Source of the DNA: Oidiodendron maius Zn
Taxonomy: Eukaryota > Ascomycota > Leotiomycetes > Myxotrichaceae
DNA length: 64,000 bases
Assembly (NCBI GenBank): GCA_000827325.1
Contig: KN832878.1
Coordinates: 1,302,001-1,366,000, forward strand
Direction of reading: 5' to 3'
Part shown: positions 1-12,289 of the stretch, one piece after another
How positions within the stretch are numbered: the first letter of the stretch is position 1
How the letters are laid out: each line of letters opens with the position of its first letter
Program-made: the position numbers and the translations under genes
Notes under the pieces: generated by a model
The model's database searches: none
Told to the model about the DNA's origin: nothing
The model's input: the letters and a program-made list of their open reading frames with translations, nothing else

Positions 1-647
1 CGCTTGCATGAATGCAAAGATATTATTTCCAGTCACAGATTTTTGCCGTATGACATGGATGGGGACGGTCACGTTTGCAGGCTGGAGGACTTGCACCGCA
101 CAGAATGTGAGGAAAAGTGCGCCGAAGACGATCAATGGAACTATTATCCTCGGGTCAGGCGAGACAAGTGTTGTACCGCCCCATTGAAGGGCCAAAAAGA
201 TACAGACAATACTGGGAATGAAAGCGAGAGTCCCAATAGGATCGAGACGAGTGATCTATGCCAAGAGTGTGGGATATTCGTATCGTGGCTTGTCTATCTG
301 CAGCCACAATATCATAGCAATTATAGCGAATCCGCATTTACTGAGGATGGCGATGGGCATTTTTCCCTTCCGCTAGGATAGAATTTTACCTCAAATCCCC
401 ATCTCCAACCTTTAGGGACATTACCAGGAACACGGATACGACCGCGAGGCGTTCAATTGACGTCCTCGAGGAGCCGGTTGAAAAGAAATGCCTCAAACAT
501 TGCAACTCTGACAATCCTCACCACTTCATGGCCATGTGTTTCGGACGCAGCCTTATTAGTAGATGGTGGATGGTTGAATATGAATCAAAAACTGCTGGTA
601 AGCCAACGGGGAAGCTCCAAGTCGAGACACAATCTTCCAAGATGTGA
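1..647 (+). CDS. Partial gene fragment with an EF-hand-like loop, truncated at the left edge
   Basis: Frame 1 is open from the window edge to a stop at 379-381. It contains a textbook EF-hand calcium-loop pattern, DMDGDGHVCRLEDL, with acidic residues at loop positions 1, 3, 5 and 12 and Gly at 6, followed by a Cys-rich stretch (ECEEKCAEDD, RRDKCC). A second open segment in frame 3 (345-647) also looks protein-like, with CLKHCNSDNPHHFMAMCFG and SRWWMVEYESKTAGK. The two could be exons of one gene joined by an unrecognised intron, or pieces of a decayed gene; I found no convincing splice pair. The 5' end lies outside the window. Product unknown; the EF-hand is one motif only and could be chance. 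Confidence 0.3.
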
Positions 648-2291
648 TTCCTATTATCGAGATGAACACTTCGATTCGGAGGCATCCTCACACCAAGAGA
701 TTCTTTTAGCTCGCGAATTTCAATTTCTCCTCTCCTGGCACTGTCTTCTTAGCTCTTGAGCTCAGCCGATGCGCATCAGGACTATTGGTTGATTATATAT
801 AGATAGCAGTAGTTGCTAATTATAATGTAAGGGAGGCATTTTACCTCAGTCGGATTCAGTCGCCAATATTCAGTATCTTTAGTCGCCTTTTTATTAAAGC
901 CTAGGAAATCCATAAGGAAGCGCTGAAGGATACAAGCGACGATGCCCCGATACCAAGAGTAATATTGATGATGAGGGAAACTCTTGCGACACAAACCCAT
1001 TCCACGGCAATACAGGTCTCTCCCGAGAATGATATCGCGGCGTGTCTTAAAATGTACGCACCGCTGGATGTTGACTTTCCCTCGGTATCAGCGCCTGGTG
1101 ATATGACAACCAGTTTAACATATGTTGAAGTTGATAATGGACAACGACCATTGGAGCTGATTGATTGGACACTACTGAATGGCATGCTGGAGAACTCTGA
1201 TGAACAATGCTTACAAGCTTCACTCAATGAGCAACGTTGTGGCTAATAAAAGGCAGCGGGAATCGACCAACACTCGCACAGACGGCATATGCTCATCCCT
1301 TCTACACTATAAAGACGAATTATCTCTAAGTCCTTTAGAAGGCAACGATTAGTTGAAAATTACTATATAGGACTCTATAGGGGCATAACTTGGCTAGGCG
1401 GACAAACGAAGATGCAAAACAGATAGGATGATCAGGATGACTCCACTGCTGCGTGGGAGCTTGCGGCAGGATGGATTTTCAGGCTACGGTCCCGGACAGA
1501 GCCAGGTCAGCTCTCGCTTCCGGCGAACTGGATCAGGATATCGGAGTAGGTGGAGAGAATGTAATGCAAAATGGTTCCATTAGAGTTCCTTTATGAGATG
1601 CAAAACAAATGTACCAAATTATTTTACGTTATATTGTGGCTCGTGGCTCCTGTTGAATCCGCTTGAAATTTGGCCCCTGAGGTTCAACCAACCAAAACAT
1701 ATCCGCAGCTCGCTTAAGACTTCACAGCCTCTTTGACATTCCTGGGTATTACGAGTATTGCCGGGACACACCTTATCCCCTCGTCCGGTAGGAACTAGCC
1801 ACGCTGGCAGGGATACTTTGTCCAATAATCCGTCTCACTGTACCACTTACTCGTCGCAAAACTGACTGAATTAGGAATAGTTGCTCATAATTTTATGTAT
1901 TATATTCAGGAGCAAATCATCATACAGGAATAAGGAAACCCCTACTAGCGTGGCTAGTTCCTACCGGACGGGGAGTACTTTAATGCAAGGTTATTGCTGC
2001 GGATCACGATGGCATCCTGCGTTTCAGTTCAGCTCTGAATTGACGTCCTCCACTCTCTACATACGCCGTCAAGACAACACGTATAGAGGATTTAAACTCG
2101 ATATCGTAAAGTTGTTAAATGTCAAATATAAGTATCCTCGCTCGTGTTCTTAGAGAACCCGAAGCTGCTCTAACACGTTCCCTGCCCATATATTCCGACC
2201 GCTCTGCACTCTATATCTTCAAAGACTCTCTGATATATCTTTCGTCCTTTGCCAAATTGTCTCGCGATCTAGCAGGTAGAAATCTATCAAC
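648..2291. other. Intergenic, no supported gene
   Basis: Several short ORFs on both strands overlap without splice continuity. The one at 965-1246 (+) has an unremarkable composition and no motif I recognise. The last 100 bases are pyrimidine-rich and probably form the promoter and 5' leader of the small secreted protein that follows. Confidence 0.5.
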
Positions 2292-2465
2292 ATGAAGTTC
2301 CTAAGCGTCGCAGTCATCAGTACCATATCGATATTCATTCTCGGAGGGTCAGCCGTGCCCACGGGGTCGATTTTCGAAAATATCAAAACCGATCCTGAAT
2401 CCTATGAAATTTGCGCTCGAGACCCGACAAGCAAACGATGCGAAGGCGTTAACGGTATCTACTAA
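2292..2465 (+). CDS. Small secreted protein, 57 aa
   Basis: A 57-codon intact ORF. It begins MKFLSVAVISTISIFILGG, a clean signal peptide with a Lys at position 2, a hydrophobic core to about residue 19 and a likely cleavage after SAV around residue 22. The mature part is about 35 residues, polar, with two cysteines (41 and 50) that could form one disulfide, and it ends GVNGIY. The leader upstream is CT-rich, as is usual for fungal genes. No family is recognised. It may be an effector-like or signalling peptide, but that rests only on size and secretion. It could also be the first exon of a longer gene, though the stop is in frame and no donor site stands out. Confidence 0.45.
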   Translation: MKFLSVAVISTISIFILGGSAVPTGSIFENIKTDPESYEICARDPTSKRCEGVNGIY

Positions 2466-2766
2466 CATTCGCCTCGTATATCATACTTCACACCGAGGAC
2501 TACTTTTCATATTCCGTTCTATTTTCTCGCGGAACTAGAGGCGTTTTGCTCTGGAAAATTCAATGGCATTTGGGCTGCTGAGATGGAGTTGACGACTCGT
2601 TCCGAAGATTGATTCCACTGGCGTGGAGTTGGTCAGTTACCATTGGAACCCATGGCAGGCGTCTGGGATTTATATGCATCTCATTATATATATAAATTCG
2701 GCAATCAGAAACTCCATTCATCTCTAACCTTGTTTTACTACTTTTTCCAATTTGATGGCGATGTAA

Positions 2767-3180
2767 ATATGCTCCTCGACGATTGGTGACATTACTCACA
2801 TAGAGCAGCTTTTCAGAGACGTCGAAAGCAATCCCATCCTTTCATCATCTGACCTCAAGCTCCCTCTTAATAACTTCGCCGTCCAAGCACTGTCAAATGG
2901 GCTTCCCGATTCCTGCGTCATAGTCGACCCTGAAACACTGTGTACATTGCTAGCCAAAGCAGAGAAATGGAACGACAAGTCGACACTACTACAGGGTGTA
3001 AAGCCTGCGCGAATAAAGAGGAAGTATCGTCAGCGAACGCCGGACGAGCAGCTCACAATGTCGGACAAGGATAAGGTTAAAGAGGACGAACGGCGGATGC
3101 GGAGGAAGACAGAGAAGGCGGACAAGTCCTATGGCGAGGAAGGACTATTGGCTGAGGCGAGCAGTCAGGAAGCGATCTGA
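2767..3180 (+). pseudogene. 3' gene fragment, basic C-terminus, unknown family
   Basis: The frame is open for 137 codons and ends with TGA. The translation looks genuinely coding: it includes NNFAVQALSNGLPDSCVIVD, then a Lys/Arg-rich tail (GVKPARIKRKYRQR, DERRMRRKTEKADKSYG). There is no start codon upstream in frame before a TAA at 2764, and the preceding 250 bases show no matching exon. An acceptor-like sequence (cttttcag) precedes 2815, so this may be the last exon of a gene whose 5' part is lost or very divergent. The highly charged tail suggests nucleic-acid binding, possibly a transposase or nuclear protein remnant. This is inference only. Confidence 0.35.
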
Positions 3181-6100
3181 AAGACGACCTATGATACCCT
3201 AATACTTTTCTCCATATTAAATTCTAATTGTTTTACCTACACCGCGCTCATATACACACATAAACGGGTGTGACACAACATGACATTTTCCAAGATGACC
3301 GCCGCCTTTCCTTGTTACTGAAAGATCGATTGCAGAGAACATAGGGGGAGCGTCTAACTACGGTTTTACATTATTATCCAATGGAAAGCTATTAATGGCG
3401 CTCGAAGGCTCGAAGGCCGGAAAGTCTACTCGTTGACAATTGGCACAAGGTGATTCATTGCTACTTCCCTTCCATTATACCGAAAATATAACAAAGACTA
3501 GCTCTAATAACAATAACTGGTCGCGAGGCCTGCGCCGGCCTGCCTCAAGAGACTCATTCGAACCGAACAACCGAAACAATTTTTTATTACTCTTGCAATA
3601 ATCTATTCTCCACAACCTGCGCTTACCACATCCGCGCCACTGGTGCCTTCCATTGTTTATATTCGAAGGCATAAAGGTCAGAATAGTTTACGATCTCTAA
3701 TCTTCGAAACACGTTCTCTCGTTTAGCTAGCGCTACAATTTTGAGGGGCCAGCAAGACGCTAGAATATGACTAGGAAGTTAAAAGCGACTCGATAAGAAT
3801 GTAAAACTATCAGCCAACGTTGATCTCTTCGATTCTAAGGCTAGAATCAACCTGCCAATGAGATAAAGTTCCATCTATCCAAGTCCATTTAACCCGTCGC
3901 TTCATGATTGGATACATAGCTTAAATCTCACGTGGGTTGTTGAAAGCCAGCCACCAGCTGAAGCTCAATCCAGTCATAGTGCAGTTAAATGACATTTTTT
4001 GCTTTTCTTTGTTTTGGGGCTTGAATCCGGCCATTTTAGCATCAAAACCCCGCATTCATGACAAACTTCAATGCAACCTTCGGTCTTCAGTACAAGGACC
4101 CTTCGTTTCCTGCTTGCCTCCATGTCAGCGGTTAAGTTTACAACAGCGGAGGAATTGGTTAACTACTATCAGGATTAACCAATTCCGAGCCATCGCAAAG
4201 CAAGTCTTTGGGCGTAAGCGCCTTAGAGTAGGCACTAGAAATGTGGGCAATAAGACGACTCAGAAGACGGAGTGTTCCAATACCATCCATGGTGTGGGGA
4301 GCGAAATACCTGGTCGCGGCGGAGCATGCTATCCCTGTAATCTGCAGCAGTATATGGAGGCATGAGAACAAAGTGAGTAGGCAGCTTTGGGGCTGGAGGG
4401 TCGGAGTTGTACCACTCATTGCTGGTCTGTCCAGTACAGAGCGTTTTGAGCGTGGTATTAAGCCAACTGGCCTGTTCGACATGATCACGACAGGCCTGAT
4501 GCGTCTTTATGTACTTGTAGACCATTGGATCGTATTCAACTCATGACGCAATCGTCGGCTGTTTATAGCGCAATCTCATCCAGCGCTGCTAAAAGGCGTT
4601 CTCTAGACGCATCTCCTCGTCGACTCGTGATTGGTCCTTTGCTATGGCAATAGTGACCAATATGTGGCCTCTCACGGCAAAGAACATTCAACCAGAGCTC
4701 TCAAATAGCTTTGCTACAGCTGTAGAGAACTGTTCTGGTCCATCGATATCCCGCTACTAAAGTGCTAGACCTGGTTTCGCGCCGGATAAATCTCTCGTAA
4801 GAATCCATCCTGTCTTATTAAGATGGCCGCATATTCTAGTGATAGACACTCCATGATATGACATCTAACACGAAGGCACCAGTTGCAACTACGTGGCTTG
4901 TCTCCGTTACACAAGTCCTGGACCAAGATCCTTCAGCAGCGGGTTATACAGCCTTCATTTCTTGTATCAACAGCAGGATATTCCTCGGCTACTCCTCTCT
5001 CCAGCTTCTGAATTCGACAAGACGGACGCAATTGGCACTTTGAAGCCTTTGAATTCATTACAGAACCCCTAGTGGCGAAATGATAAAGTGTATGCCAAGG
5101 ACTGAGCGAATTTGTCCTGCATACAATTGTAGCGAGTATTCCCACCCGGAAACAGTTTGTGATTGACATGCAATGCTGAAATTGTGTCTTGATACTCCCA
5201 GATAGCATCTCTTACTACTTACTCACTCCGAATTAAAATCAAGACTAACCTCAAGAACTTTTACGCCGGGAGCATTTTGCCCCACTCGCGGTCCGTAAGC
5301 TGCAAGTGCATATCGCTTACCAACTGGATCACTGACTGCAGTGAAAGGCAAGGTGGTATCCTCGATTGTACAGCATAATACTTATAATATTCCTGACATT
5401 CTTTCATTTAATATCGCGACCACTTTCACTCACACCAAAAGCGATGGGTCGTGCACATTTCTACCCCTCTCAGCCGCAAGCTGCACACCGGCCGGTCGGC
5501 CAGGCTCTCATTGGCAGGCTGTCCCGCGAAGTGCTTAACACGAATAAGCCTTCTGCGCCAACATCCTCGTATCCATATTTAAATAGCGGTAGGGACAAAT
5601 CGGAATCGACAAGAGATCATGGGGCACGTCGAGGAGGGAAGGGGTCCCGACACATCATTTCAGGCAGGGCGAAGAATTTCAGGGGAAAGGGCGGGATCAT
5701 CGATATTCATAGACGTATCAGCGATCTCCGCGCGCCGCCCGTCATCATTGACAGCTTGAAGTGGTGCAGCGCGTCTCTTATAGTATCATATTGTACTCTT
5801 GTCAGCTTGGTTGTAAGGCTGAGCCCACATTGCGGCTCATTATATCGTCTGAAAACCTTCACGCCCTGAGCAGCCTTGAGTGGTAAAATCAAAGTTATCT
5901 AGAAAATGCTTAGCTAAAACTATAGGTTCGATCTGCAGCCACTGATACGAATCACACCGGCTACGCCCTCGTACAGCTGTGGATGGGGCTGATGAAAAGC
6001 AAGCCAGCCAGGAATGGCCAACTCAGCTGTCCCTGGAAAGGTCTTAATATAGACGCGCCTCTTTTTGCTGAATGCGATGAAGATCTCTGCTTTTACCCCA

Positions 6101-6896
6101 CTGTACTTTATACCCATGTACCCATTATTGGTGTCAGGTTACCTCATACCGCGTGGCGCCTTTCTTGGTCGGGTTTATTTAATTGGAAGAAGAACTTTAT
6201 AAGCCCCCGTCTAATGCATCGAAAAGCCATTTATTGATTTACTGCACCCGCACTGACCGCGAACGGCGAAGTCCGCGCTATTTCTCAGAGCCTCGAGGAA
6301 AGAGGCTTTGACATATCACAATGCCCTATGGAGAGCCTCTTAATAGCGCTGGAGAAGATGCTCTGCGGCACGATCGAAAAATGTGACAACTGTCGTTTCC
6401 TTTTTCTTCCCACCTGGCGTCTGAGAGAGCAGTGTTCTCGAACTGTGGTAAGCCCAAGTTCCCGCATGGGCTTTGAGTTGAGAGATTGGCCTACCACAGG
6501 CTTTTCTAATGCGCTTGGATAGCTTTAGTTGTGGAGCTAATGCCCGTCGGCGATGGACAAATTTTCTTCCTTATGCGCCATAGGGTGCCATCTCTATACG
6601 CAGGTCCACGGAAAATATCGCGAGGTTCAGCCTGACAGCTTAAGAGGAGGTGGCGTTGGGAGCTGAGAATTGTGCTGGATGAGGCGTTATGATTTTCGTG
6701 CACTGCATCTAAAGCCGCAATCTGCCTCGTTCTTCTCTCGAGCCTTTAGGCAGAAACCGGCTTTTAATAATATAATACGGCACTCTTACCTTGATGCTGG
6801 CTTTTGTCTTTCAAAGGCCTCGCAGCTTGGTTAGTTTAGCTGAGACGGCAACATTCATCAACACTCCCATTGCATCCAATACTCAGATAATTCAAC
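3181..6896. other. Gene-poor stretch, no supported gene
   Basis: ORFs of 60-167 codons occur on both strands, but overlapping frames are equally open and none carries a motif I recognise. The longest (5366-5869, +) begins with a hydrophobic stretch and then becomes low-complexity and basic. Two overlapping ORF pairs around 4160-4546 lie on opposite strands, and neither is convincing. The region may hold decayed genes, but nothing can be named. Confidence 0.5.
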
Positions 6897-9800
6897 ATGA
6901 TTCAATTATTTCCCTTCTTTTTTATTTTCCTTCTCACCACCTTTGCAGCTCACGTTCCTAAGAAGAGCATCGGCGTTCCTAAGAAGAGTAGCGGCCCACT
7001 TAAGCTTCCTCTTACTCATCGCTTTCGACCACATCATGGGAAGCGACAACTCGAAGCCCCTCTGCCTCAGTTCTCTGGGGAGATATATTTGATAGAAGGT
7101 ATATTTTATTATGGACACTTCGATATTGGGAGAGCAAACCCTGACACATCACAGTCCAGATAGGAACACCACTACAAACGACGTATGTTCAACTAGATAC
7201 AGGGTCAAATGAGCTATGGGTGGATCCTATCTGTTCCTCTTCGGCGGATCCCTCATTCTGCAGCGATTTGGGAACTTACAATCCGCCATCTTCATCAACT
7301 TCAGTTGACACCGATATTGATTTCGAGATAACCTATGGGGAGGGCAGTGTATCTGGAACCTACTATATTGATAATATCCTGCTTGCTGGTAAGGCCCCAA
7401 CAAACTTCAGTCCCATGATAAAGTTGACAAGGGCGATATCTAGGTGCTTCACTTCCCAGTACGCAGTTCGGTGTGGGGAGCACCAGCTCCTTCGTTTATG
7501 CTGGTATCATGGGTGTATGCTACGGCTATCCCTACAATACTCTCTACTATAATATCATTGATCAACTGGCCAACGATGGGAAAATAAATAGCAAGCTTTT
7601 TAGCCTGGCTCTTGGCAGTGTTACAACTACAGCAGGTACTCACCCCTGGAGACTCTCAAACCCCTCAGACTAAACATTGTAGGCGAAATCGTCTTTGGTG
7701 GAGTTGATACAATGAAATATTCAGGCTCTTTAACTGAGGTGCCCATTCTTTTCCCCGGACCGGATGGTAGTGTCAGGTGAGTCCCGCCATGTTTGATCGT
7801 AGCCCTTTGACTTATTCTGCTTCAGATATTGGGTCAACCTTAACTCTGTAGGGAATACGGAACCTGGTGCGTCATCTAAACTTTATACACCTGCCGGCTA
7901 CAGCCTGGCGGTGATTCTGGATTCTGGAACCAGTCTGAGCTATATACCCCAAGCCTTGTTCAACCTTATTCTGGCCGACTTTCCCGGAGCAGTAGCACAA
8001 AGCGATGGTTCATACACTGTTCCTTGCAGCTTCGCCTCGGAGTCTGGAACGATGAACTTTGGCTTTGGTAGCGTGATTATCAATGTCCCGTACAGTCAAT
8101 TCATAATACAACCTTCCGCTGGGACATGCTATCTAGGCGTTCTTCCTACCAGTAACACAATCCCAATTCTAGGTGACACTTTCCTGAGAGGGGCTTATGG
8201 TAAGTAAAGAACGCAGTGGCAAAAGAAACAGGCCGCTAACTTAATTCAAGTTGTTTATGATCAATCTTCAAAGGCCATATATCTTGCAAATTACGTCGAT
8301 TGTGGTTCAAGTCTTGCTGCTGTGCCGGCTGGTGCTGGCGCAGCTTTAGCATTTAAAGGTTCATGTGCCGCGCCGACCACAACTACTTCTGCGGCTCCGA
8401 GTACCACTACGACGACGAGTACTACTGCGTCTTCTAGCACGACTAGCACGACTACGTCCTCAAGTACCACTACGACGACGAGTACTACTGCGTCTTCTAG
8501 CACGACTAGCACGACTACGTCCTCAAGTACCACTACGTCCGCAAGTACCACTACATCCTCAAGTACCACAACGTCCAGCTCAACCACTACGACCTCGAGC
8601 ACCACTACGTCTTCGAGCACCGCTACGACCTCGAGTACCACTACATCTTCGAGCACCACTACGTCTTCGAGCACCACTACGTCTTCGAGCACCACTACGT
8701 CCTCGAGCACCACTACGTCCTCGAGCACCACTACGTCTTCGAGCACCACTTCATCTTCAAGTACAACAACATCCAGCTCAACCACTACGTCCCCGAGTAC
8801 CAGTACGACTTTGAGTACCACTATAACATCGAGTACCACTACGTCCCTGAGTACTACAACATCAAGCGGCTCTTATTCTCTGCCTACTGCTGGATGCCAC
8901 CAGGACAACTGCCTCAGAGCCTTTGAAAATTCGCAATATGCTAGCTCGGCCTGGGTGTACTGTGAAAATTTCTTAGCAACATCTGTTCCCACTGCGTCTA
9001 CTTCTGGAGTCCCATCCTACTTAGTTAATTGTGGGCCAACGAGCATTATTTCAGCCATATCGTCGGCATGCCCTTGTTTTGTGGCTACGTACACGCCGAC
9101 CATAACAATAACATCAACGACAACTTCACCACCGACTACAACAACGACGCTTTCAACATCTACTCTGGACTGTCATCAAGATAATTGCTTGCGAGCCCTA
9201 GAAAACCAGGCTTATACATTATCTGCATATACCTTCTGCAACTCATTCTTGGCCACGACAGTCAGCCCAGCCTCGAGCACTGGGCTTCCATCTTATCTAG
9301 CCAATTGTGGTCCAAATACGGCAGTTTCAGCCCTCTCGTCGGCCTGCCCTTGCTTCCTCGCGACATTTACACCGTCCACAACAAGCTCGACGGCTACTCC
9401 GACGACTACTACGGCGACACAGCAGTCAACTACGACTACTTCTACATCTTTTACTACTTCTTCGGCACCTACTGCCACGACTTCCACTTCAAGTCAGCCA
9501 CCTGTGACATATGTTGTTGTGTCACCAACGGCCTGCCCTCCTTCCACACCATCGGGAACCGTGATCGGAGCAAGCGACCCAACCTTCCCAGCTAATAATG
9601 ATGGGCTACAGTACCAACAATATCCGAACGCGCAATTCGTTATTCAAAATGCCACCAGCGCGTCATATTTCGTGGATTTGTCTAGTACTACCCAAGTCTC
9701 CATATCGGATACGAATGGAAACACGCTTATCATCTATGATGATGGCACCTTTGAGGCCTTTGCCAACACCTGCCAGGTCGAAGTCGTAGGAGAAGGTCTT

Positions 9801-10670
9801 GATGTGAGCTATAGTAGCAAAGCAAAGAGGCATGTACTGGCGACGACGCATGAACTGGCGACGAGGCAGAGTTCGGATTTCTGCGCTGACGTAAAAGCTT
9901 TCTGTGATAGTAAAATCGGAATAGTTATCATAGCGCTTGCGTCCAACCGCGCATGCATCGCACTCGGGGTTGATATCGGCACAGAGATTGGAGTGGGGGT
10001 CGGCTACCTCGGGTATCTCTTCGGACCAGAAGTCGGAATTCCCGCGAGCATTTTTGGCCCTATCCTTGGTGCAAAGTTTAGCTCGGACATATGTGCCATT
10101 TTGACAGCTCTCGTCGCTGACGGGTTATGCCATGCTTGTCCAACTGAAGGAGAATGCGGATTTGGAACTACTAGTTGCAACGGTGGTGCGTGCCAAGATA
10201 TCTTGAGTGATCCGAATAACTGTGGTGCATGTGGGAACGTCGTAAGTGCTTTTCCAATCCTATATTAAAGCCAGATAATCATGAACGCGAATGCTAACGT
10301 ATGCTAATCTATCTCTTAGTGTCCATCTGGATCTTGCGTGAATGGCGCATGCTCCCAACCCACCTGTAACGGGGCCGCCTGTGGAAGCATCCCATCGTGT
10401 ACGGGAGCGAACTGTTTCTGCTTCGAAGGCGCCAGCACCATTGGCTTCTGCGGCGAGAATGCTCTTTGTGTTGATGCTCCTCCCTGTAATACCGATGCTG
10501 ATTGTGCATCAGGTAGCATATGTGGTGTTAACACCTGTTGTGGGTCGGGCGTCTGCCTCGCTGTCTGTAATGGGAGTGTAGAGAGCAAGCGCGGAATGAG
10601 GTTTGAGGAGCGTATGCTGGGAACAAATGCAACTTATGCTGCTGGCGTGGCTCCTAGTTTCTTATTCTAA
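6897..10670 (+). CDS. Secreted pepsin-like aspartic protease with mucin-like linker and Cys-rich tail
   Basis: Seven exons give a 1145-aa protein (introns 7099-7154, 7389-7443, 7636-7682, 7777-7825, 8200-8250, 10242-10319; all GT..AG and in phase). A signal peptide (MIQLFPFFFIFLLTTFAAH) precedes a short basic propeptide with KR near residue 50. The A1-family catalytic motifs are VQLDTGSNELWV (Asp82) and VILDSGTSLSYIP (Asp273); ILGDTFLRGAYVVYD closes the fold. The protease domain ends near the codons at 8310. Then comes a Ser/Thr repeat linker (about 8380-8870), two copies of a Cys module starting CHQDNCLRA (8895-9090 and 9171-9366) separated by more Ser/Thr, a unique hydrophobic/Gly region, and a Cys-rich tail (CNGGACQDILSDPNNCGACG). 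The usual fungal pepsin is about 400 aa, so the tail is a large addition. It probably acts extracellularly, perhaps wall-attached. Large antisense ORFs over the repeats are shadows. Confidence 0.9.
8400..8525 (+). repeat. Perfect 63-bp tandem duplication in the Ser/Thr linker
   Basis: Bases 8400-8462 are repeated exactly at 8463-8525, a multiple of three, so 21 residues are duplicated in frame. Downstream to about 8870 the linker consists of shorter degenerate 15-18 bp units encoding Ser-Thr-Thr-Thr-Ser-Ser. These repeats probably vary in number between strains by slippage or unequal exchange. Confidence 0.9.
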
Positions 10671-11159
10671 CACAATGAGAAACTGAAATAGACCTGGCAG
10701 ATAGGAAGAAGTAAGAAGTCGGGGATTTAGGAAAAGGGCTCGCACAGAAATTGTCTACATTGTAGCCTTCTGCTTTTGCACAAGACACTCATTAATCTAA
10801 ATTTAACAGCCTATATAAAATAGGAAACCGCGTTAGAAGATTGCTGCGCAATATACTATCAAGTTACTTCGTGAAATGCGCTCTAGCAGATCTTGAGCAC
10901 CTCTTCGGTGTACTTTAGAGACTAAGAACTTATAATGCAGCGTGTTCCTCTCCTTAGGAAGACTGTAAAGCTTCAATCCCCTTTGACTACACAAAACAAA
11001 GAGCTTACTTCCATGACAGTGAAAACATGCTTAACTTGTTGCATCGAAGGTTAAGACGATGATCCGACAAATAGGAATAACACATATACGTTGCAAGGCT
11101 ACTTAGTGAATTAGGAACTTTATACATTGGGGAATTCACCATGTAACTGAAGAGTCATG
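10671..11159. other. Intergenic between two tail-to-tail units
   Basis: AT-rich 3' flank of the protease gene. No ORF or repeat that I can support. Confidence 0.5.
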
Positions 11160-11360
11160 TCACCGGACCTTCTCAGCACATCTCACAAGCACTACTCCAA
11201 TGCCAATGAACAGTACGGCTAGATACGCGAGCAATGTATAGACCCAGGCATATCCAAGTTGTCCATACAACGTATATGCTCCGAGAGGGACTACTGCTGA
11301 AATAGCAGAGCGAATTATTAACGTCGGCTCTCCAGACTTAAAATGGCCCAAAATGTACAA
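11160..11360 (-). pseudogene. C-terminal remnant of an MFS transporter
   Basis: A 66-codon minus-strand ORF resembles the last two transmembrane segments of fungal major-facilitator drug transporters. The pattern is IIRSAISAVVPLGAYTLYG, then LGYAWVYTLLAYLAVLFIG, then a hydrophobic end with a short basic tail, matching the usual arrangement of an arginine-serine turn, a loop ending in LG.W, and a final helix. The other ten helices are missing: the upstream sequence (11360-12100) is AT-rich with stops in all frames. I read it as the surviving 3' end of a decayed transporter. Similarity is judged by eye. Confidence 0.45.
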
Positions 11361-12289
11361 CTCTTTAAGCCGGGTCTTGGGTGGTAGAATATCCGTTGCG
11401 CTTTTCCACGAAAAGAGTTGCAGATAGCGAAATTGTCTTGCAGGAATGCAAGGGGTATATTTGGAAGTGCCAAAGTGGGAAATTTTCTCAAATGATGATT
11501 CTGGTGTGGCAGAGGGCCTTTTAGAGGTGAGAACTAGTCAAATAGAACGACTCATTCATTTAAGTTAGGCGAGCAGATAATTACGTACTTTACGTAGAAA
11601 AGAAAATGAAAAGTGGTGAAAGAATTTGCCTCAAGTCATTGAAAAAAAGCATATGGTCACAACAAGCTAAGAAAGGGTTCAAAATGGGGAAATCAAACCT
11701 TATTATAGACTATCCAAACTGGACAATAGAGGCACATTCTGCTTTAGTATAAAGATCGTCATATTGCGTAAATTGAGGCTCTTTAGTCGGCTGGTAGTCT
11801 AGTTCTTGCCTACATACTGTCCAATAATCTCCTCTGCCATATTCTTAACTGTAGAACTAATTTAAAGGTATTTTGCGCGATTAGTAAGGCGACTGATTTA
11901 ACTAATTAATCTCTTCTTGCTTTATTGTAAGTCGCTGGTGGTGCTTATAGAGAGCAGCCTTCCTCGAGGTGGTTTTGCCCTCATGACGCCCCAATAAGGT
12001 TCTTTAGGTAACTCTATATTTCTTTGCAGTAGCATTATAATCGAGCTTTTGGGGTATCCAGACCAACAAGACCTGACTTAATTCAAGTGTTATGGTCAAT
12101 AATAGAGGGGGGTGAATTGTGGTAGAAGGTGGGGTAAAGTGACGTTTGGTTTGGGATATCGCGTACACTCTAATTTTAGTAGGAAATGCCGAGAATGCCG
12201 AGATCAGGCACCGATCTAACTACCTGCTAGCTATTGTATTCTCGAATCGCGCCAGATTTTTTTCATCATCTTCATCGTTCTCGGTTACT
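11361..12289. other. AT-rich, RIP-like spacer and promoter of the Zn2Cys6 gene
   Basis: No gene is supported. It is AT-rich with many TA dinucleotides and stops in every frame, consistent with RIP-damaged repeat DNA. The last 40 bases before 12290 are pyrimidine-rich (ttcatcatcttcatcg), a typical fungal leader. Confidence 0.5.

Noticed and set aside
4159-4546. Opposing ORFs of 96-142 aa
   Set aside because: Two strands equally open, no motifs, no splice logic; probably chance.
8365-8814. Overlapping plus-strand ORF rich in Arg-Pro-Leu
   Set aside because: Shifted-frame reading of the same repeats; the protease frame is continuous with catalytic motifs.
8291-8839. Antisense 182-aa ORF rich in Val-Val-Leu-Glu-Asp
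   Set aside because: It is the mirror of the Ser/Thr codon repeats of the protease linker; low complexity and no independent start context.
8400-8870. Possible CRISPR-like array
   Set aside because: Units are direct, without unique spacers, coding and in a eukaryotic genome; it is a protein repeat.
12146-12289. Upstream in-frame start for the Zn2Cys6 factor
   Set aside because: The 48 extra residues are not family-like, and the CT-rich leader directly precedes the ATG at 12290.
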